From Silurus meridionalis (taxonomy: Eukaryota > Chordata > Actinopteri > Siluriformes > Siluridae): a stretch of DNA of 64,000 nt. Where the stretch lies: the NCBI RefSeq assembly GCF_014805685.1, contig NC_060892.1, positions 20,101,990 to 20,165,989 of the forward strand, written 5' to 3'. Below the pieces are notes generated by a model, which was given only the letters and a program-made list of their open reading frames with translations, was not told the origin of the DNA and did no database searches. Below are positions 10,748 through 23,215 of this stretch, one piece after another. Position numbers and translations under genes: made by a program. Within the stretch, counting starts at the first letter, position 1, and each line of letters starts with the position of its first letter.

Positions 10748-12770
10748 TAAATGATCATGCTTCGCTAAAGGATCCGGTCTATCGCGCATTATATTTTGAA
10801 CTCGGAAATACCTCCACCCTTCACACTTTTCGCATCAGGTTGCTTTCGCAGAGGTCGAGAGGACATGGCCGCGACAGACTTCCAGTATCATCTCCACTTT
10901 CAAAGCCTTGATCTAATCCTATTTATGTGAAAGAAACAGCTTATGGACCTGTTGTTACGAAAGTAACTCCAGAATAAGCTCTGAAGAACCAAACAATCCC
11001 AGATCATTTCAATTCCTCAACATTAAAATACAGCTGAGTAAATAATCCATGCACTTAGAACAGACCCCAGACTACTTCTATCTACAAAATCAAACGTCAC
11101 TTGATTAAACGGGATGCAAATAAAAGTGCACTGATTCATGTAAAGAACACATAGAATATAAACACATTAGAACCCAACACAACAATGAACGAAGATGCAG
11201 AGGCTAAAACCTGAAGTGTGGCACAAAGGTTACAATGACAACCATGGACAGACAACCAGCATGGAGGGATAAACAAAAGACAAGAGTTATTTTTATTAAC
11301 ACAAGAATTATTTTTAATTCAGGTGTTGAAATAAACAGATTTTGTGCAATCGTTGATTCAAGAATTCAAGAATACAACTCAAATTGTGCGTTAATAAAAC
11401 ACATTGATGAGAAGTGTAATCTTTTGGCATAAGCCTGACACACAAAGTAAGGAAACATAAATGCTGAGTATATACAGTAGTTTTTGAAAATGAACAAACT
11501 TTCAAATAGTGGCAAAGATTGAGGCTTTGTACATGTTGGGAATTAGAGTCCACGAAATAGGTTGAAATTCTGGGGGTTGGGGGCTAATTTAAATAAATAC
11601 CATTGAATTACTTATTATTAAGTTTATTAGAAATCAAACATAATATGACAGACTTTAATAATGTACCATTCCAATAAATAATGTTTAAATTAGGTTTAGT
11701 AATCACATATACAGTGTATGTTTTTTGTAATATTTATTAGTAAAATTAGATCAATGTAAATATATTTAAGCTATTTTCATATGCTGAGATTTCTTTTTTT
11801 AAAGAGCAGAAACTGTGGATTTTTTTTATCTTTTTATGAGAAAAATACAGTAGATGTCTCATACAGTAGATGTTCCAAAACATTAAATGTAACTACATAC
11901 AGTTCAAAAGTACAATTATTATTAATAATTCAAATGAAAAATCATTTGCACACTGCTGAGGTATAAGCGGTAAAAAAACACTTCAGGACACACAGTTTTA
12001 GAAATAAAAATGTACTTTTGGGTGGTAGGATAATAATCGTGACAGCATGACCAATAATTACCGACTTTGAGCTTTTTCTAGTTAATTTACTGATTCATTA
12101 GTAATTTTGTTTAAAAGTGATTGCATACTTTTAAGTATCGTTTTACACTGAGGTGTTGCTCAGAACCGGGGTGTTAAATATAAAATTTGAATGTGTATGC
12201 AATAACTGGTACTGTTCTACCTCCGTCATTTGCTTATGCTTACTGCCATCAAAACACAATAGGGTACATATGCATTATATATGGAGCACCAAACCTGGCT
12301 TGAACATAGAGGCACCTAAAAGAGCTTCAGAATGGAAACATAAAAAGCATAAAGCTTTGATAACAATATCTAGTTTGGATAGCCATTTTGCTTCTTTGTA
12401 ATCAGAGGAAATGCTGTAATTATCAGTCTGGGTTGAATGAACCAGATGGGATCTGAGGAGAATATTGTTTGTTATGTGTAACTCAGTGGGGCAATATCAG
12501 ACGGGTGTTAATTCAGTTCCATTGCAAAACTTACACTTATAAACAAGCTGAAAGTCAGTCAAGGAGAGTGTGATGATTTTTTAATTTTATCAGTTACACT
12601 GCTGCTGTTTTCAGTATATTCAGGAACAGGTAGAAATAGTGTCTGAAAATTACTTTCAAGCGCCATGGTCCATATTAAAAACTACCCGAGTAGTGCAAGA
12701 TTTTGTGGAAAAACAGTGAAAACGCACAAAAAAGCATGGAAAATCCAGGCTCATTTTATGAGGTGTATGT
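10748..12770. other. Unique DNA
   Basis: The first 160 bases are less AT-rich than the rest and contain several CpG. No gene, repeat or RNA is recognised. Confidence 0.5.
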
Positions 12771-12774
12771 TGAT

Positions 12775-13010
12775 GCTTCTGCTAAAAATGATGTATGCAG
12801 GCAGTGTAGCTGTGGCTGCAGGGAAACGTAACTTGTTGAATTGTGTTCATTGAGTTTATTGCTTTAGTTTTGGCATTTGTTCTAACTGTATGAGATACCT
12901 GCCTGTGATGCAGCGCTCTATTATAATGCGTTTCTCTATAATAGTGATGGTTTCTCTAACAGTGATGTGAAAATGATGGTATAAAGAGGTGGATTGATTC
13001 ACCACTGGGC
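12775..13010 (+). repeat. Unidentified interspersed repeat, copy 2 (uninterrupted)
   Basis: This is the partner of 3922-4107 plus 4732-4790. Here the two halves are joined by 'agtgatgtgaaaatgatgg', so it represents the empty site of the nested insertions in copy 1. Confidence 0.7.
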
Positions 13011-14499
13011 AGCTGTAACCACAATAACATGCATCATTTTAATTGCAAATAGCAAATGTTTGATAAAAGTTTGATATCATAGCTTATATCCTATAGTGTC
13101 CTGTGCCTCCATGAAAAGATATGCACGATTTTCTGTATGTATTAGTGCATGATATAAAAACAAATTAATAAAATAATAAATCATGCTGGATCAACTGTTT
13201 TCTAGGAACATGAAAATCCCTAGTCATATTGTTAAACCAAAATTTGCATTCATTAAGCAGTATTATATTTGGCTAATAGACAAAATTCCTATTAGATGTT
13301 TATTTAAAGCACATGTACAATAGAAAGCTGTAGATCATCATATTATTATTATACTTTTCTATATATAGATATATGATGATATTCAAATTCCTATTTCTCA
13401 CACTTCGACTCAAGTGGTCCAATGCATCTGAATGTTCACAGGTTAAATCCAAACGAGCATTAGTGAATATGAAATCTGCTTTACTTTGACATTGTTCAAG
13501 AAAGCTTAATTTATGGGAAATAGAAATCTTCTGGTACCAATTTGTAAGAATATAAAAATGATGTATGAAACATGTACAAAAATATCACCAGTGCAAATAC
13601 AGTACAGATAGAAATATCCCACTGTATAAATAGCTGTTCTATTACCACAGAAGTGATTTTTTTTTTCTCTTCATTAGTACATCTTGCTTGATTCTCTTCT
13701 TAGCCACATGTGATGTGCTGCAGAGTTTTCACTCATGCCATGTCTCGCACTACCACTTATTCATAGTTTCACTGGTTGTCACCATCTCATGCTGATGACT
13801 CATGCTTTGCTGGAAATAATAGCATGGAGCTGTACATTTTCTTTTGTTTCTCACCTGAGAAAGCACATGCTCACAGACTCTGAAACTCTCATATGCCTGC
13901 TTTCCTCAGCCTGGCCGTTTCCCTGGCTGTCAGTTGGTGCCCAGCACAGAATAAGTTGCTTGTTGAGCTTGTGTGTGTTCCTCCTCTTTGGCGTTCTCAC
14001 AAGGAATGGTGGCTTCTCATCGAAAGAATCTTTGTCGATTCCTGTTGAACGTATTTTGTATATATAAGCTTTGTATGCCATGGCCTTGAGCGAAACAATT
14101 TAGATAAAAAAAAAATACCACAGTGGCAGGAGCCTTTTGAGGTGTTTGAAATGACACATTGTTTTTGAATCACAGCGCTGCACTCGTCTCTGTATTTTTT
14201 TTTATTATTACATCTCCCTTTCTCACTCGTTCTGTTTTTCTGTCATATCTTTAGGTTGCTGTTTTCTAACAAGACTGTTTCATAGTCTGTCACTTTGACA
14301 AAATATGAGTTTGTGAAACTGCAAACGGTTATTCATTATTTCTGTACGTGTTTTAGAAAGAATGTGATGAAGGAACTGATTATAGAAAGGTTGTATGGAG
14401 AATGAAGAATTCACCAAATATTACAAAGTGTGCCTCATTCTTCAACAGTACAAAAGTGTAGAGAAATGCCAGTGCAAAAAAAAAAAAAATGGCCCGACA
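13011..14499. other. Unique DNA
   Basis: No gene recognised. A 110-codon open frame (13735-14067, +) has no recognisable motif and is probably chance. Confidence 0.5.
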
Positions 14500-14700
14500 T
14501 GGTCTTGGTCTTGTTAGAGCCCGAACGTATGTGGTTTATTTATTAGCCAATAATCCTGAGTAATGAATGCAATTATCAAGTTAAATAATCGAGCCCCTGA
14601 AGGATAATTGTTGCTATTTAAATTAAAATTAGAGTCCACAATTAATTACAGTGCCATCATACGGTGGAGTGAGTAGCATATTGGTTTCAGAGCTGCTGCA
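14500..14700. promoter_or_regulatory. Candidate conserved noncoding element
   Basis: Dense in TAATTA/ATTAA-type homeodomain-like words (gcaattatcaag, ggataattg, acaattaatta) next to balanced flanks, and free of repeats. This style is common in vertebrate developmental enhancers. The call is from composition only. Confidence 0.18.
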
Positions 14701-14705
14701 GTGAG

Positions 14706-14708
14706 GTG

Positions 14709-14778
<70 letters not shown>
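14706..14778 (+). repeat. (GT)n microsatellite
   Basis: GT dinucleotide run of about 73 bases with one 'gtatat' interruption. Confidence 0.97.
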
Positions 14779-14780
<2 letters not shown>

Positions 14781-17125
14781 TGTGCATGCCTGAGTGAGTC
14801 AGAAGCGTATTCCTTTGTCAGCTATAGCAATATATGCAGGCCTGTCAGTCATGATCAGGCACATCGAAGATGCAATTAAGTTAGAGGTTCAAGACAGAAG
14901 AGCTCCGGCTAATACACTATCATGACTCAGGCGCTTTGATTGTCCAGCTCGAGAGTGAGTTATTGCTTCATCCATTATTCTCTGCAGGTTAAATTCAGTT
15001 GTTCAGGTGCCCAGTTGTAAATTAATGGCATGTCTTTTTTTTTTTTCCTTGTTGAGGTCTAAGAAGAATAAAGAGGCTTTTAGGCTGAGATATGGATCAG
15101 CATATAAATAATATAGCCAGGAAGTCTTGGCAACCAATCTGTGCCACTTCGAGACCTTTGCTGTTGTTTAAGACATATTTTATGTCGTTTTCCTCAAGGG
15201 CACATGGTCACTAAATAAAATATACGAATTTTTCCCTATTCACTTTAAATTTCATGTAGCCTTTAACTCATATGGTTCAGCATAAGATTAGGGTGTGGGT
15301 GTGTGTGTAACCTGCAGGGTTTTTCAGGACTTACTGTTCAAGAATCAGGTAACACTTTACAAAATTATTATGGATAATCAAGTACTAGTTGCTGAATTAA
15401 TTCTTACTTAAATATGAACTACAACAGGGAAGAAACGGGAGACTGTGCATAACTATTTATAGCCCTGACTGACACCAATGCAGAAAAGCAGCCAAAATAA
15501 ACACATTGACATCTGAGACGAAAACACCAGAAAATAATCTTACAGAACACTGGTTTCAAATCTGAATAGATAATATTATCAGCTACCATAAGCACCTAGT
15601 ATGTGAATTTGCAAAAAAAATAAACGAAGAATGACACAAAATGGTGGAACTGTTTATTAGTTGTGTGTTTTTCTTCTTTCGACAAGCTGGAACAACGTAA
15701 TTTATGATAAAATGAAGTTTGTGTACACGGCATGTTAAATTTACATATTCTTGCTTATAAAGCATATCTGATTTAGTGTACCCTTATGTGTGTATTAATG
15801 CATTAGCAAACAAACATGTACTAGCATACTTAAGGATGGAAAGATGATTTTCACACATCTGGAACACCTAAAAGGAATATAGTGATTCATCCAACTTTTC
15901 AGAATCAAAGTGCCATTCAATTATGCTAAACCTCAAGCCACTGCTTATGTAGTGGAAACACACCGTTAATTTTGTCTGAGGCTTCTTTAGTGGAATGGCC
16001 AATGTGTTCACTCAGAAGACAGCAGTGCATGAGGAGCAGCTAGTAATGAAGCTTCAGAGTTGACTATGTTAGCTGGCAAGCTGTTGGGGAGTGTTGATTG
16101 AGTGAGGAAAAAGCATTGCACGGCACTAGCACAGGAGACCTGCGTGTCTAGCCGTTTGTTTAACTTGCAAGTCTCACTCTACCTGTCATTGCTCATCTTG
16201 CCATCCTGTCTCGCTGCTTGTTTCATGATCTGTCTCATGGTCTGTTACTTTGGCAGTCCCAGCAGTTCCTGTCAGTGGCAAATCTCAGTAATGAGTGGAA
16301 AAAAAGAGACTTTTTTTCTTTCATACTCCAGATCAATGAGAAAACTACCAACCTCCCCCTTATTTCTCTCATAGTGCTGATCAACCTCAGATAAATTCAG
16401 CACCAATCTGGTCAGTAGCACACGAGATGAATCATTGCTCATCATTGCATATTTCTTTGTCATCACTCGCTTTGATGTCTCAAATATCTCATGAATTTTA
16501 ATTGACTAAATGACTTCTTTGTGTACAGGGTTTGTTGTGTTTTAGATCACAGTGCTGCTGAATTTTCAAATCTGAAGGTGTTGATTATGTAATTCTGTAC
16601 TGCAAGTCAGATGACTGTTTTATGTTAATGCACAAACGTATGTTTGAATATAGTCATAGTTTCTACTGTATAATGGATTCTTCTAAATGGAACGTTAATA
16701 ATGAATTCATTCTTAAAGTAATAGAATGTGTTATTTAACAAACTAAATCATAATTGATATTCTGAAGCTTTTTTATATGGAGACTGACATATTCTCTGTA
16801 ACTTGACAACTTGGGTTTTGGTCTAATTTCTAAGAGTGGCAAGAAAGAGCCGAAGAAATTAAGCAATTAATAACAAAAACAATTACAATCTGCATTCCAC
16901 GACATTACAGGTAACTATATTTCAATAAAAAATGACAATTTGTGTAAAATCTGCTGTAGCACAAGTAGAATAAAACACAATGTTATGGTGTAATAATAAA
17001 ATCACATCATCATTGTGGTGGTATAAACCCTGTAGTTTTTTGTACACATGTTTTATTACAAATCTTTTTAATCTGTAATTCATATAATGAAGTGATAAAG
17101 CAGCCCAAGTGTAGTGCTGATTAAA
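14779..17125. other. Unique DNA
   Basis: Nothing recognised. Open frames are short and without motifs. Confidence 0.5.
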
Positions 17126-17480
17126 ACCGATTTCCAGGAAACCTGTTTATAAGAATCCTTTTTAATTCGAAAGAGCATCCACCTAAGCTCCATTTATTTC
17201 CTGAGCCATCTCCAAAAGGCAATGGTGTATCGATTGCTGGGCAACCCCTGCAGGGCAGCAAGGTAAAAATTAGTATTAATGGGAGGCTGGCGGGGAACAG
17301 GAGGCAGGGAACTTCTCTCTCTCCCCCAATGAAGATGAAGATAGATTCACTGCGGCGAAAAGCTTCCAGTCATTTACCAACAGAAAACGTGTCCGCTTGG
17401 TGGGCTGTCCAGCCTGCCTGTATTCTGTCAAGCGATTCTGCAGAAATATGGTTGGGAAAAATACATAAATACTAACAGCT
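17126..17480. promoter_or_regulatory. Candidate conserved noncoding element
   Basis: Balanced base composition inside AT-rich DNA, no repeat similarity within the window, and no long open frame. Inference from composition only. Confidence 0.18.
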
Positions 17481-18038
17481 CATTGAAGTATAAATGGGTG
17501 AAGAGCCATTAGAATAGAATTGCATTCATCTTTAACTCTGTCATAACAGAGTAGACTCTTGCTACCTTTTTTTTCAGTATTGTTCAGCTGGCGTTTGCAT
17601 TCTAACGATGTGATTATCGACTGTCTGCGTGCACACCTCCATTGCGTTATGCATGACAGGCATCGTTAATTATTGAACGCTGAAGTAAATGAGTGCGAGT
17701 GGGCACCACTTATTTTAAGGATGTCATATTTTTCATCATTGCTGAGCTATGCTAACTCTGCTGGAATGGATCAGGACAGGTATTATCTGATTTGCTTCAG
17801 TTGGTATTTATCTCGTTCACACTCCCCTGTTTCCTGTTTAAACTTCAGCAGACAGAAATGAATCATCTCTGCGTCCTTGCCTACAAATTTAGCATTACGA
17901 TCCCGGTGGGGAAAGAGCTTATTTGCCGGAACATTAGAAGATGTACTTGGTATATCACATCAGACGACTGTGATTCCATTAATCTCAGTGTACTACAGCA
18001 GCTGTGTGAAAGTGGCCCGTCTATTCCTTCTAGCTATA
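17481..18038. other. Unique DNA
   Basis: No gene or repeat recognised before the Tc1 cluster. Confidence 0.45.
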
Positions 18039-18040
18039 TA

Positions 18041-19452
18041 CAGTGCATCAGAAAAGTATTCACAGTGTTTAATTTTTTTCACATTTAGTTATGTTAATGC
18101 CTTATTCAAAATTGGATTCCATTCATTATTTTCATTAAAATTCTACAAACAAAACCCCATAATGATGACATGAAAGATTTATGTTTAAAATCTTAGCAAA
18201 TTTATTAAAAGTAAAAATTGAAAAAGAAAAAAGCACATGTACATAAGTATTCACAGCCTTTGCTCAATACTTTGTTTAAGCCCCCGTTGGTAGTATGATG
18301 GCTATTTTGGGGACAGATTCTCCTATTCTTTTTTGCAGAACCTCTCAAGCTCCATCAGGTTGGATGGGGAGTCATCCCGTAGCCACTCCTTTGTTATCTT
18401 GGCTGTGTGCTTAGCGTTGTTGTTCTGTTGGAAGGTGAACTGTCACCACAGTCTGAAGTCAAGAGCCCTCTGGAGCAGGTTTTTATCAAGGATGTCTTGC
18501 ATTTATCTTTCCCTTGATTCTGACTACTCTCCCAGTTCCTGCTGAAATACATACCCACAGCATGATGCCGCCACCACCATGCTTTCCGGTAAGGATGGTA
18601 TAGGCCATGTGATGAGCGGTACCTGGTTTACTACAGACATGATGCTGGACATCCAGGCCAAAGAGTTCATTCTTTGTTTCTCAGGTCCTTCAGGTCCTTC
18701 AGGTGCCTTTTGGAAAACTCCAGGTGGGCTGTCATGTGCATTTTACTGAGGAGTGGCTTTCGTCTGGCCAGTCTACCATACAGGCCTGATTGGTGAAATG
18801 CTGCAGAGATGGTTTTTCTTCCTGAAAGTTCTCCACTTTGCACAGAGAAATGCTGGAGCATTTCAGAATGATCATCAGGTTCTTGGTCACCTCCGTGACA
18901 AAAAACCCTCTCCCCTGATCACTCAGTTTGGCCAGGCAGCCCGCTCTAGGAAGAGTCCTGGTGGTTCCAAACTTCTACCATTTATGGATGATGGAAGCCA
19001 CTGTGCTCATTGGGACCTTCAGTGATGCAGAAATTTTTCTGTACCCTTCCACAGATCTGTGTCTACAGATAATTCTTTGGCCTTAATGGCTTGGTTTGTG
19101 TTCTGACATGCACTGTTAACTGTGGGACCTCATATAAACAGGTGTGTGACTTTCCAAATCATGTCCAATCAACTAATTTTACCACAAATGGACTCCAATC
19201 AAGATATAAAAACATCTCAAGAATGATCGGCGGAAACAGGATGCACCTGAGCTCAATTTTGAGTGTCATGGAAAAGGCTGTGAATACTTATGTACATGTG
19301 ATATTCTTTTTATATATATTTATATTTTCAATAAATTTGCAAAGATTTTAAACAAACTTTTACATTGTCATTATTGTATACAGTATTGTTTGTGAATATT
19401 TGAGAAAAATAATAAATTTAATCTAATTTGGAATAAGGCTGTAACATAACAC
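18041..19452 (-). mobile_element. Tc1-like transposon B (right end lost)
   Basis: The left end has TA followed by cagtgcatcagaaaagtatt at 18041, then ttatgttaatgccttattca. Near the right end the inverted partner ttggaataaggctgtaacat (19429-19448) is seen, but the outermost about 45 bases (expected 'aagtattcactg...') are gone. The body carries a transposase remnant read on the minus strand. Confidence 0.88.
18330..19100 (-). pseudogene. Tc1-like transposase remnant (element B)
   Basis: Read on the minus strand it shows GYRKISASLKVPMSTVASII (helix-turn-helix DNA-binding part, about 18980-19050), KFGTTRTLPRAG (about 18940-18975), ISAAFHQSGLYGRLARRKPL (18750-18810) and HLEFSKRHLKDL (about 18690). 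The KHGGGGIMLW signature is at 18559-18588. The segment with the first catalytic Asp (normally WSDET before LFG) is missing between 18667 and 18700. Stops and shifts are frequent. Families of this kind are about 340 residues; this copy is non-functional. Confidence 0.85.
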
Positions 19453-19514
19453 TAATATATATTTAGTATATATATTTTTTTCAAGTAAATTAATACATGT
19501 ACAGCACATGTCAT

Positions 19515-19965
19515 TGAACAGTGAATTGATGGAGTTTTGTGGACAAATGAGTCCAAATTTGATATCTTTCTGGCTCTAACAGAAGAACGTTTGTAAAACA
19601 AAGAACATGAGAGATGTTAGAAAACTCCCTCACAATCACAGTCAACCTTGGAGGTGAAAGTTAATGGTTTGAGGTTGTATTGGAGCAGGAAAGGTTGTAG
19701 ACTTCTTCCAAGTGAAAGAATACTGAACCAACATGGGTTTCATTCCATACCTCATCACAATGCAATTCCATCTGGACTGCAACTAACTGACTTCTCATGC
19801 TGCAAGTGTCAAAACTTGATCACAAGGACAGAAATGAATATCCAACAAGTAAATAACACTTTAAGCAAGTTATAAAAGAGGCATGGCAAAATATTTCATC
19901 TGAATGCTTGGTAAAACTAATTGTCTGGATGCCAAGAGTGTGTAAAGCTGGAGAATTATATACAT
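19515..19965 (+). pseudogene. Tc1-like transposase remnant C
   Basis: A different Tc1 lineage from B. On the + strand it reads WTNESKFDIF-like codons (near 19540), a degraded G-C-A-G-stretch, ERILNQHGFHSIPHHNAIPS (19717-19775), and VWMPRVCKAG at about 19923. The C-terminal MPRVCKA motif is typical of these transposases. Only the catalytic half is visible, with several stops. It is closely related in reading to the remnant at 57760-58345. Confidence 0.75.
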
Positions 19966-20039
19966 AGTTAAAAAGAACAGAATAAACTCTACAACAATAA
20001 ACACAACTGAGGAAAGGTACCATTTTAAGGAAAATCTAA

Positions 20040-20110
20040 GGTAATTTAGAACTTTCTGGTTGCAACACATCTCAAGAAAGTTGAGACAGGGCCATGTTTT
20101 CTCACATTTC
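20040..20110 (+). repeat. Short fragment of a dispersed fish DNA repeat
   Basis: The words ggttgcaacacatctcaa and gaaagttgagacagggc recur at the ends of a common fish DNA element. Only about 70 bases are present and the family is not assigned. Confidence 0.4.
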
Positions 20111-20440
20111 TGCAACCATTTTAAGTATGTATTCTTAAGGAACAATATTATAGAAATTAAACTTTGATATATTGTAGAGTAGTCAGTGTGCAGCTTGTAT
20201 AGCAAAACAAATTTACTGTAGCTTAACATACAGCCATTATTGTGTAAAGAGCTAGCAACAAACGTGAGTACACCCTCACAGCTTTATGTCATGTAACCAT
20301 GCAAAGCCACATGTCCCATTAATCATGTTTATGTTTTCTGCTTGACAGGACCATACAAATGTGTGTATCCTGTGTATAAGAGCAGTTCAAACTTGGTGCT
20401 TTGAGTACAATTCTCTCATATTGACCACTGGATGTTCAAC

Positions 20441-21295
20441 ATGGCACCTCATGGCAAAGGACTCTCTGAAAATTTGGGAATTCAAATTGTTGCTCTCCAC
20501 AAAGATAGCCCAGGCTATAAGAAGATCAATAACACCCTGAAATTAAGTTACAGTACTGTGGCCAGGGTCATACAGAGATTTTCCAAGAAGTGTTCCACTC
20601 GGAACAGCCCTCGCAAGGGTTGATCAAAGAAGTTGAGTCCTCAGGTGCAAAAGCTTGTTTCAAAAACCAGACACATGAGTGCTCCCAGAAGGAAGCCTCT
20701 GCTAAAGCTGGCTCACAAGAAAGCCCAACAGTTGGCTGAAGACAAGCTGTCTAAGAGCGCAAATTGCTGGAACTATGTCCTGTGGTCTGATGAGACTAAG
20801 ATTTGGTTTGGTTTGGAACTTGTTTGGCTCAGATGGTGTCCAGCATGTGTGGTGATGCCTGGTGAGGAGAACCAAGTCAAGCATGATGGTGGTAGCATCA
20901 TGGTCTGGGGCTGCATGAATGATGCTGGTACTGGAGAGATGCGGTTTATTAAGGAAAACATTCTTTCTGAAGCAGAACACGAGTGGAGGGTGGAGCCGGA
21001 ATGAGTAGTCAGAAACTCTTGCAGCTAATGAGATTAATCAGTGCGCTCTGATGCGTGCTTACTCTGTGCGTACCAAACCGCGAGTGTGGGTGAGCCCCGC
21101 CATGCGTACTGGAAAGTAAAGCGCCAGGGTGAAAACAAATGTAAATAAAAAAAACCCCTCTAACATCCAGCAGCTTGTGATGTCATTATGGGGGAGTGGA
21201 AGAGGATCCCAGCAACAACCTGTGCATCTCTGGTGAATTCCATACCCAGGAGGATTAAGGCAATGCTGGATAACAATGGTGCTCACACAACAAAT
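20441..21295 (+). pseudogene. Tc1-like transposase remnant (element D)
   Basis: I start at the ATG of MAPHGKGLS (20441), not the ATG nine bases upstream, because MAPHGK is where this family begins. The N-terminal part reads IVALHKDSPGYKKINNTLKL and STVARVIQRF (helix-turn-helix). A TGA at 20621-20623 stops it. The frame then reads KLSPQVQKLVSKTRHMSA, skips about 35 residues, and continues RRKPLLKLAHKKAQ, LWSDETKIWFG (first catalytic Asp, 20781-20813) and KHDGGSIMVWGCM. Foreign sequence follows. The C-terminal end resumes at about 21172 in pieces (SGRGSQQQPVHLW; ITMVLTQQIDTL), in a shifted frame. The second Asp and Glu/Asp are in the lost part. Confidence 0.87.
20984..21165. mobile_element. Foreign insert in Tc1 D; fragment shared with 52.1 kb
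   Basis: The transposase reading breaks at 'gtggagggtggagccgg' (about 20984) and resumes near 'cctctaacatccagcag' (21156). The insert is more GC-rich with several CpG. Its first about 70 bases match 52097-52170 (shared gtggagggtggagccgg, agaaac, ctgatgag or ctaatgagattaatc). It may be a piece of an LTR; the family is not proven. It replaced, rather than only interrupted, transposase codons. Confidence 0.55.
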
Positions 21296-21429
21296 TGACA
21301 CTTTGGACACAGTTTTGAAAAGGTAACAGGGTGTCCTGACCTTTGTTGCCAGCTGTTTTGACATTAATGGTTGTATGTTAGAGGGTTAAACTATACTGCT
21401 ATACAAGCTGTACATTGACCAGTTTTTGG

Positions 21430-21639
21430 ATTTTAAGGAGATTAATGTTGCCCCATTTTTGTTTGATACATGATTCTAGCAAAAGTCCTGGGTTTTATTT
21501 GTCGTATTTTTTTTTTTTTTCTGTGATACGCAATATGTTTTCAAATGGTGAAATGTTTAGGCTGTAGGCAGTCTATAAAGCTATGCTGTTGTAATAGATG
21601 CAGCGAGTGGTTTAGCATTGTTTTGCTGAAATATGTAAT
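21430..21639. other. Unique spacer
   Basis: Nothing recognised apart from a T-run at 21511-21524. Confidence 0.4.
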
Positions 21640-22315
21640 GCATTAACTGAAAAATATGTCATCTGGATGGAAGCATATGTTGTTCTTCAACCTGTATACA
21701 CCTTTCAGCATTGATAGTGATTTTTTGAATGTGCAAGTTGCCCATTCCATAGGCACTAATCTACCCCCATACAATCAGAGATGCAGGCTTTGAACTGAGC
21801 AGTGATAACAAGCCAGATGGTCCCTCTGCTTGGATGGATGTCGCATCCATGGCTTCCGAAAAATAATTTAAAATTCCAAGTTGTCTGAACACAGAACACT
21901 TTTTGTCTTAGTGCATTATTAATTAGCTTTGGCCCAAAAAGGATGGCAGCATTTCTCGATCATGTTCACATACAGTATGTTTATTGCGTTAACCTGCATT
22001 TATGGATGTCATGCAAACTGTGTTCATGAACAATGATTTCTGTGGGTGTTAATGAGCCAATGCAGTGATTTTCATTCCATGGGCAATCAATATTGATTTG
22101 AGGTTTCTCCAGATTCTCAAAAACCTTTGATGATATTATGTACTGTGATGAGATATTTGAAGTCTTTGCAATTTGATGCTGAGAAACATTATTATGAGAT
22201 GGTTCCACAATTTGTAGATGCAGTTTCCTGCAGATTGGTGAACCTCTGCCCATCTTTACTTCTGAGAGACTCTGCCTCTCCAAGATACACTATTTATACC
22301 CAGTCATGTTACTGA
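21640..22315 (-). pseudogene. Tc1-like transposase remnant E
   Basis: On the minus strand the protein starts at MGRGSPICRKLHLQIVEPSH (about 22250), then NNVSQHQIAKTSNISSQYII (helix-turn-helix) and a degraded middle with FCVQTT and FKLFFGSHG. It ends with GNLHIQKITINAERCIQVEE and QHMLPSR at about 21645-21745. It covers the DNA-binding half and the first part of the catalytic half with at least two frameshifts. The last third, with the remaining acidic residues, is absent. This is a third Tc1 lineage, distinct from B and D. Confidence 0.8.
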
Positions 22316-23215
22316 CCTGTGCTGTTTCTTTTTAGCAACACTTACTTTACAAATTTGTTTAACTTGTTTGGAACTGGGGGTTGTATATTCAGATGTTTTG
22401 CAGTGACAATGTTTAAAGTCTGTTTAAAAAGGTGTGTATGTGTGTGATTGGAAACTAGTGAGTGCATTCAGAAGTGCAACAATCATCAATACCAAGTTTG
22501 TGGACTAAACATGTAATTGCATCACAATATGCTGACGTTTTTTGGTTTTCCTATAGCAACATGTTTGGAAAAGATTTATTTCTTATATTAAAAAGAAAAA
22601 ACAATCAGAATGGGTAGCTGGTAAAAACTCTAATGAGACATTGATGGGATTTTTGAAATACTCGGAAACAAGGACAAGTTCTAGTCTGTGTATAACATCT
22701 TTACCCGAAGTGCAGGGAAGGGAAGCATTAGTCTAAATTCCTACTGTCATTAATTCGTCAATAATGATTCAGTAAATTCTTAATTTGGAATTGGACAGAC
22801 TGCATTCGCCAAGTACAATGCAAAAGAGTTCTGTAGTGGAAATGCGATTGTTCTGAACCAGTCGCTTTCGCTTCACTTCAGTGACGTGCGCGTAATAACT
22901 GTGTGTAGTGTAGACTGACTCACATACTCATATCATCCTAGAGTGAGTGACACATCAAATATTAAGCTATAAAAAACAGGAATTATTCAGGAAGCAATAA
23001 CACTCGATTTGTGCTGACGGAGACTGACCCCATACTCAAAGCTAAGCTAAGCTAGTTCAGTGAACGCTATATTACCTTATATGGCAGGGAACAGATATGT
23101 AGCTATATAAGTATTTCAGGACAAAGACATGGCTCATACACTCTGGCAACATTCTTAGTACAGTAAAAAAAAAACAATTCAGTGTTGCAATGCTAATTCT
23201 ACTTAATACTGACTC
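22316..23215. other. Unique DNA
   Basis: No gene or repeat recognised. Confidence 0.45.

Larger units (their letters stand above)
20175..21425 (+). mobile_element. Tc1-like transposon D with long inverted ends
   Basis: The left end (about 20175-20275: cagcttgtatagcaaaac, acatacagccattattg, gtgagtacaccc) is the inverse of the right end (about 21337-21425: gacattaatggttgtatgt, ctgctatacaagctgtaca). This gives inverted repeats of about 90-100 bases. Between them lies a broken transposase interrupted by foreign DNA at 20984-21165. Confidence 0.88.
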
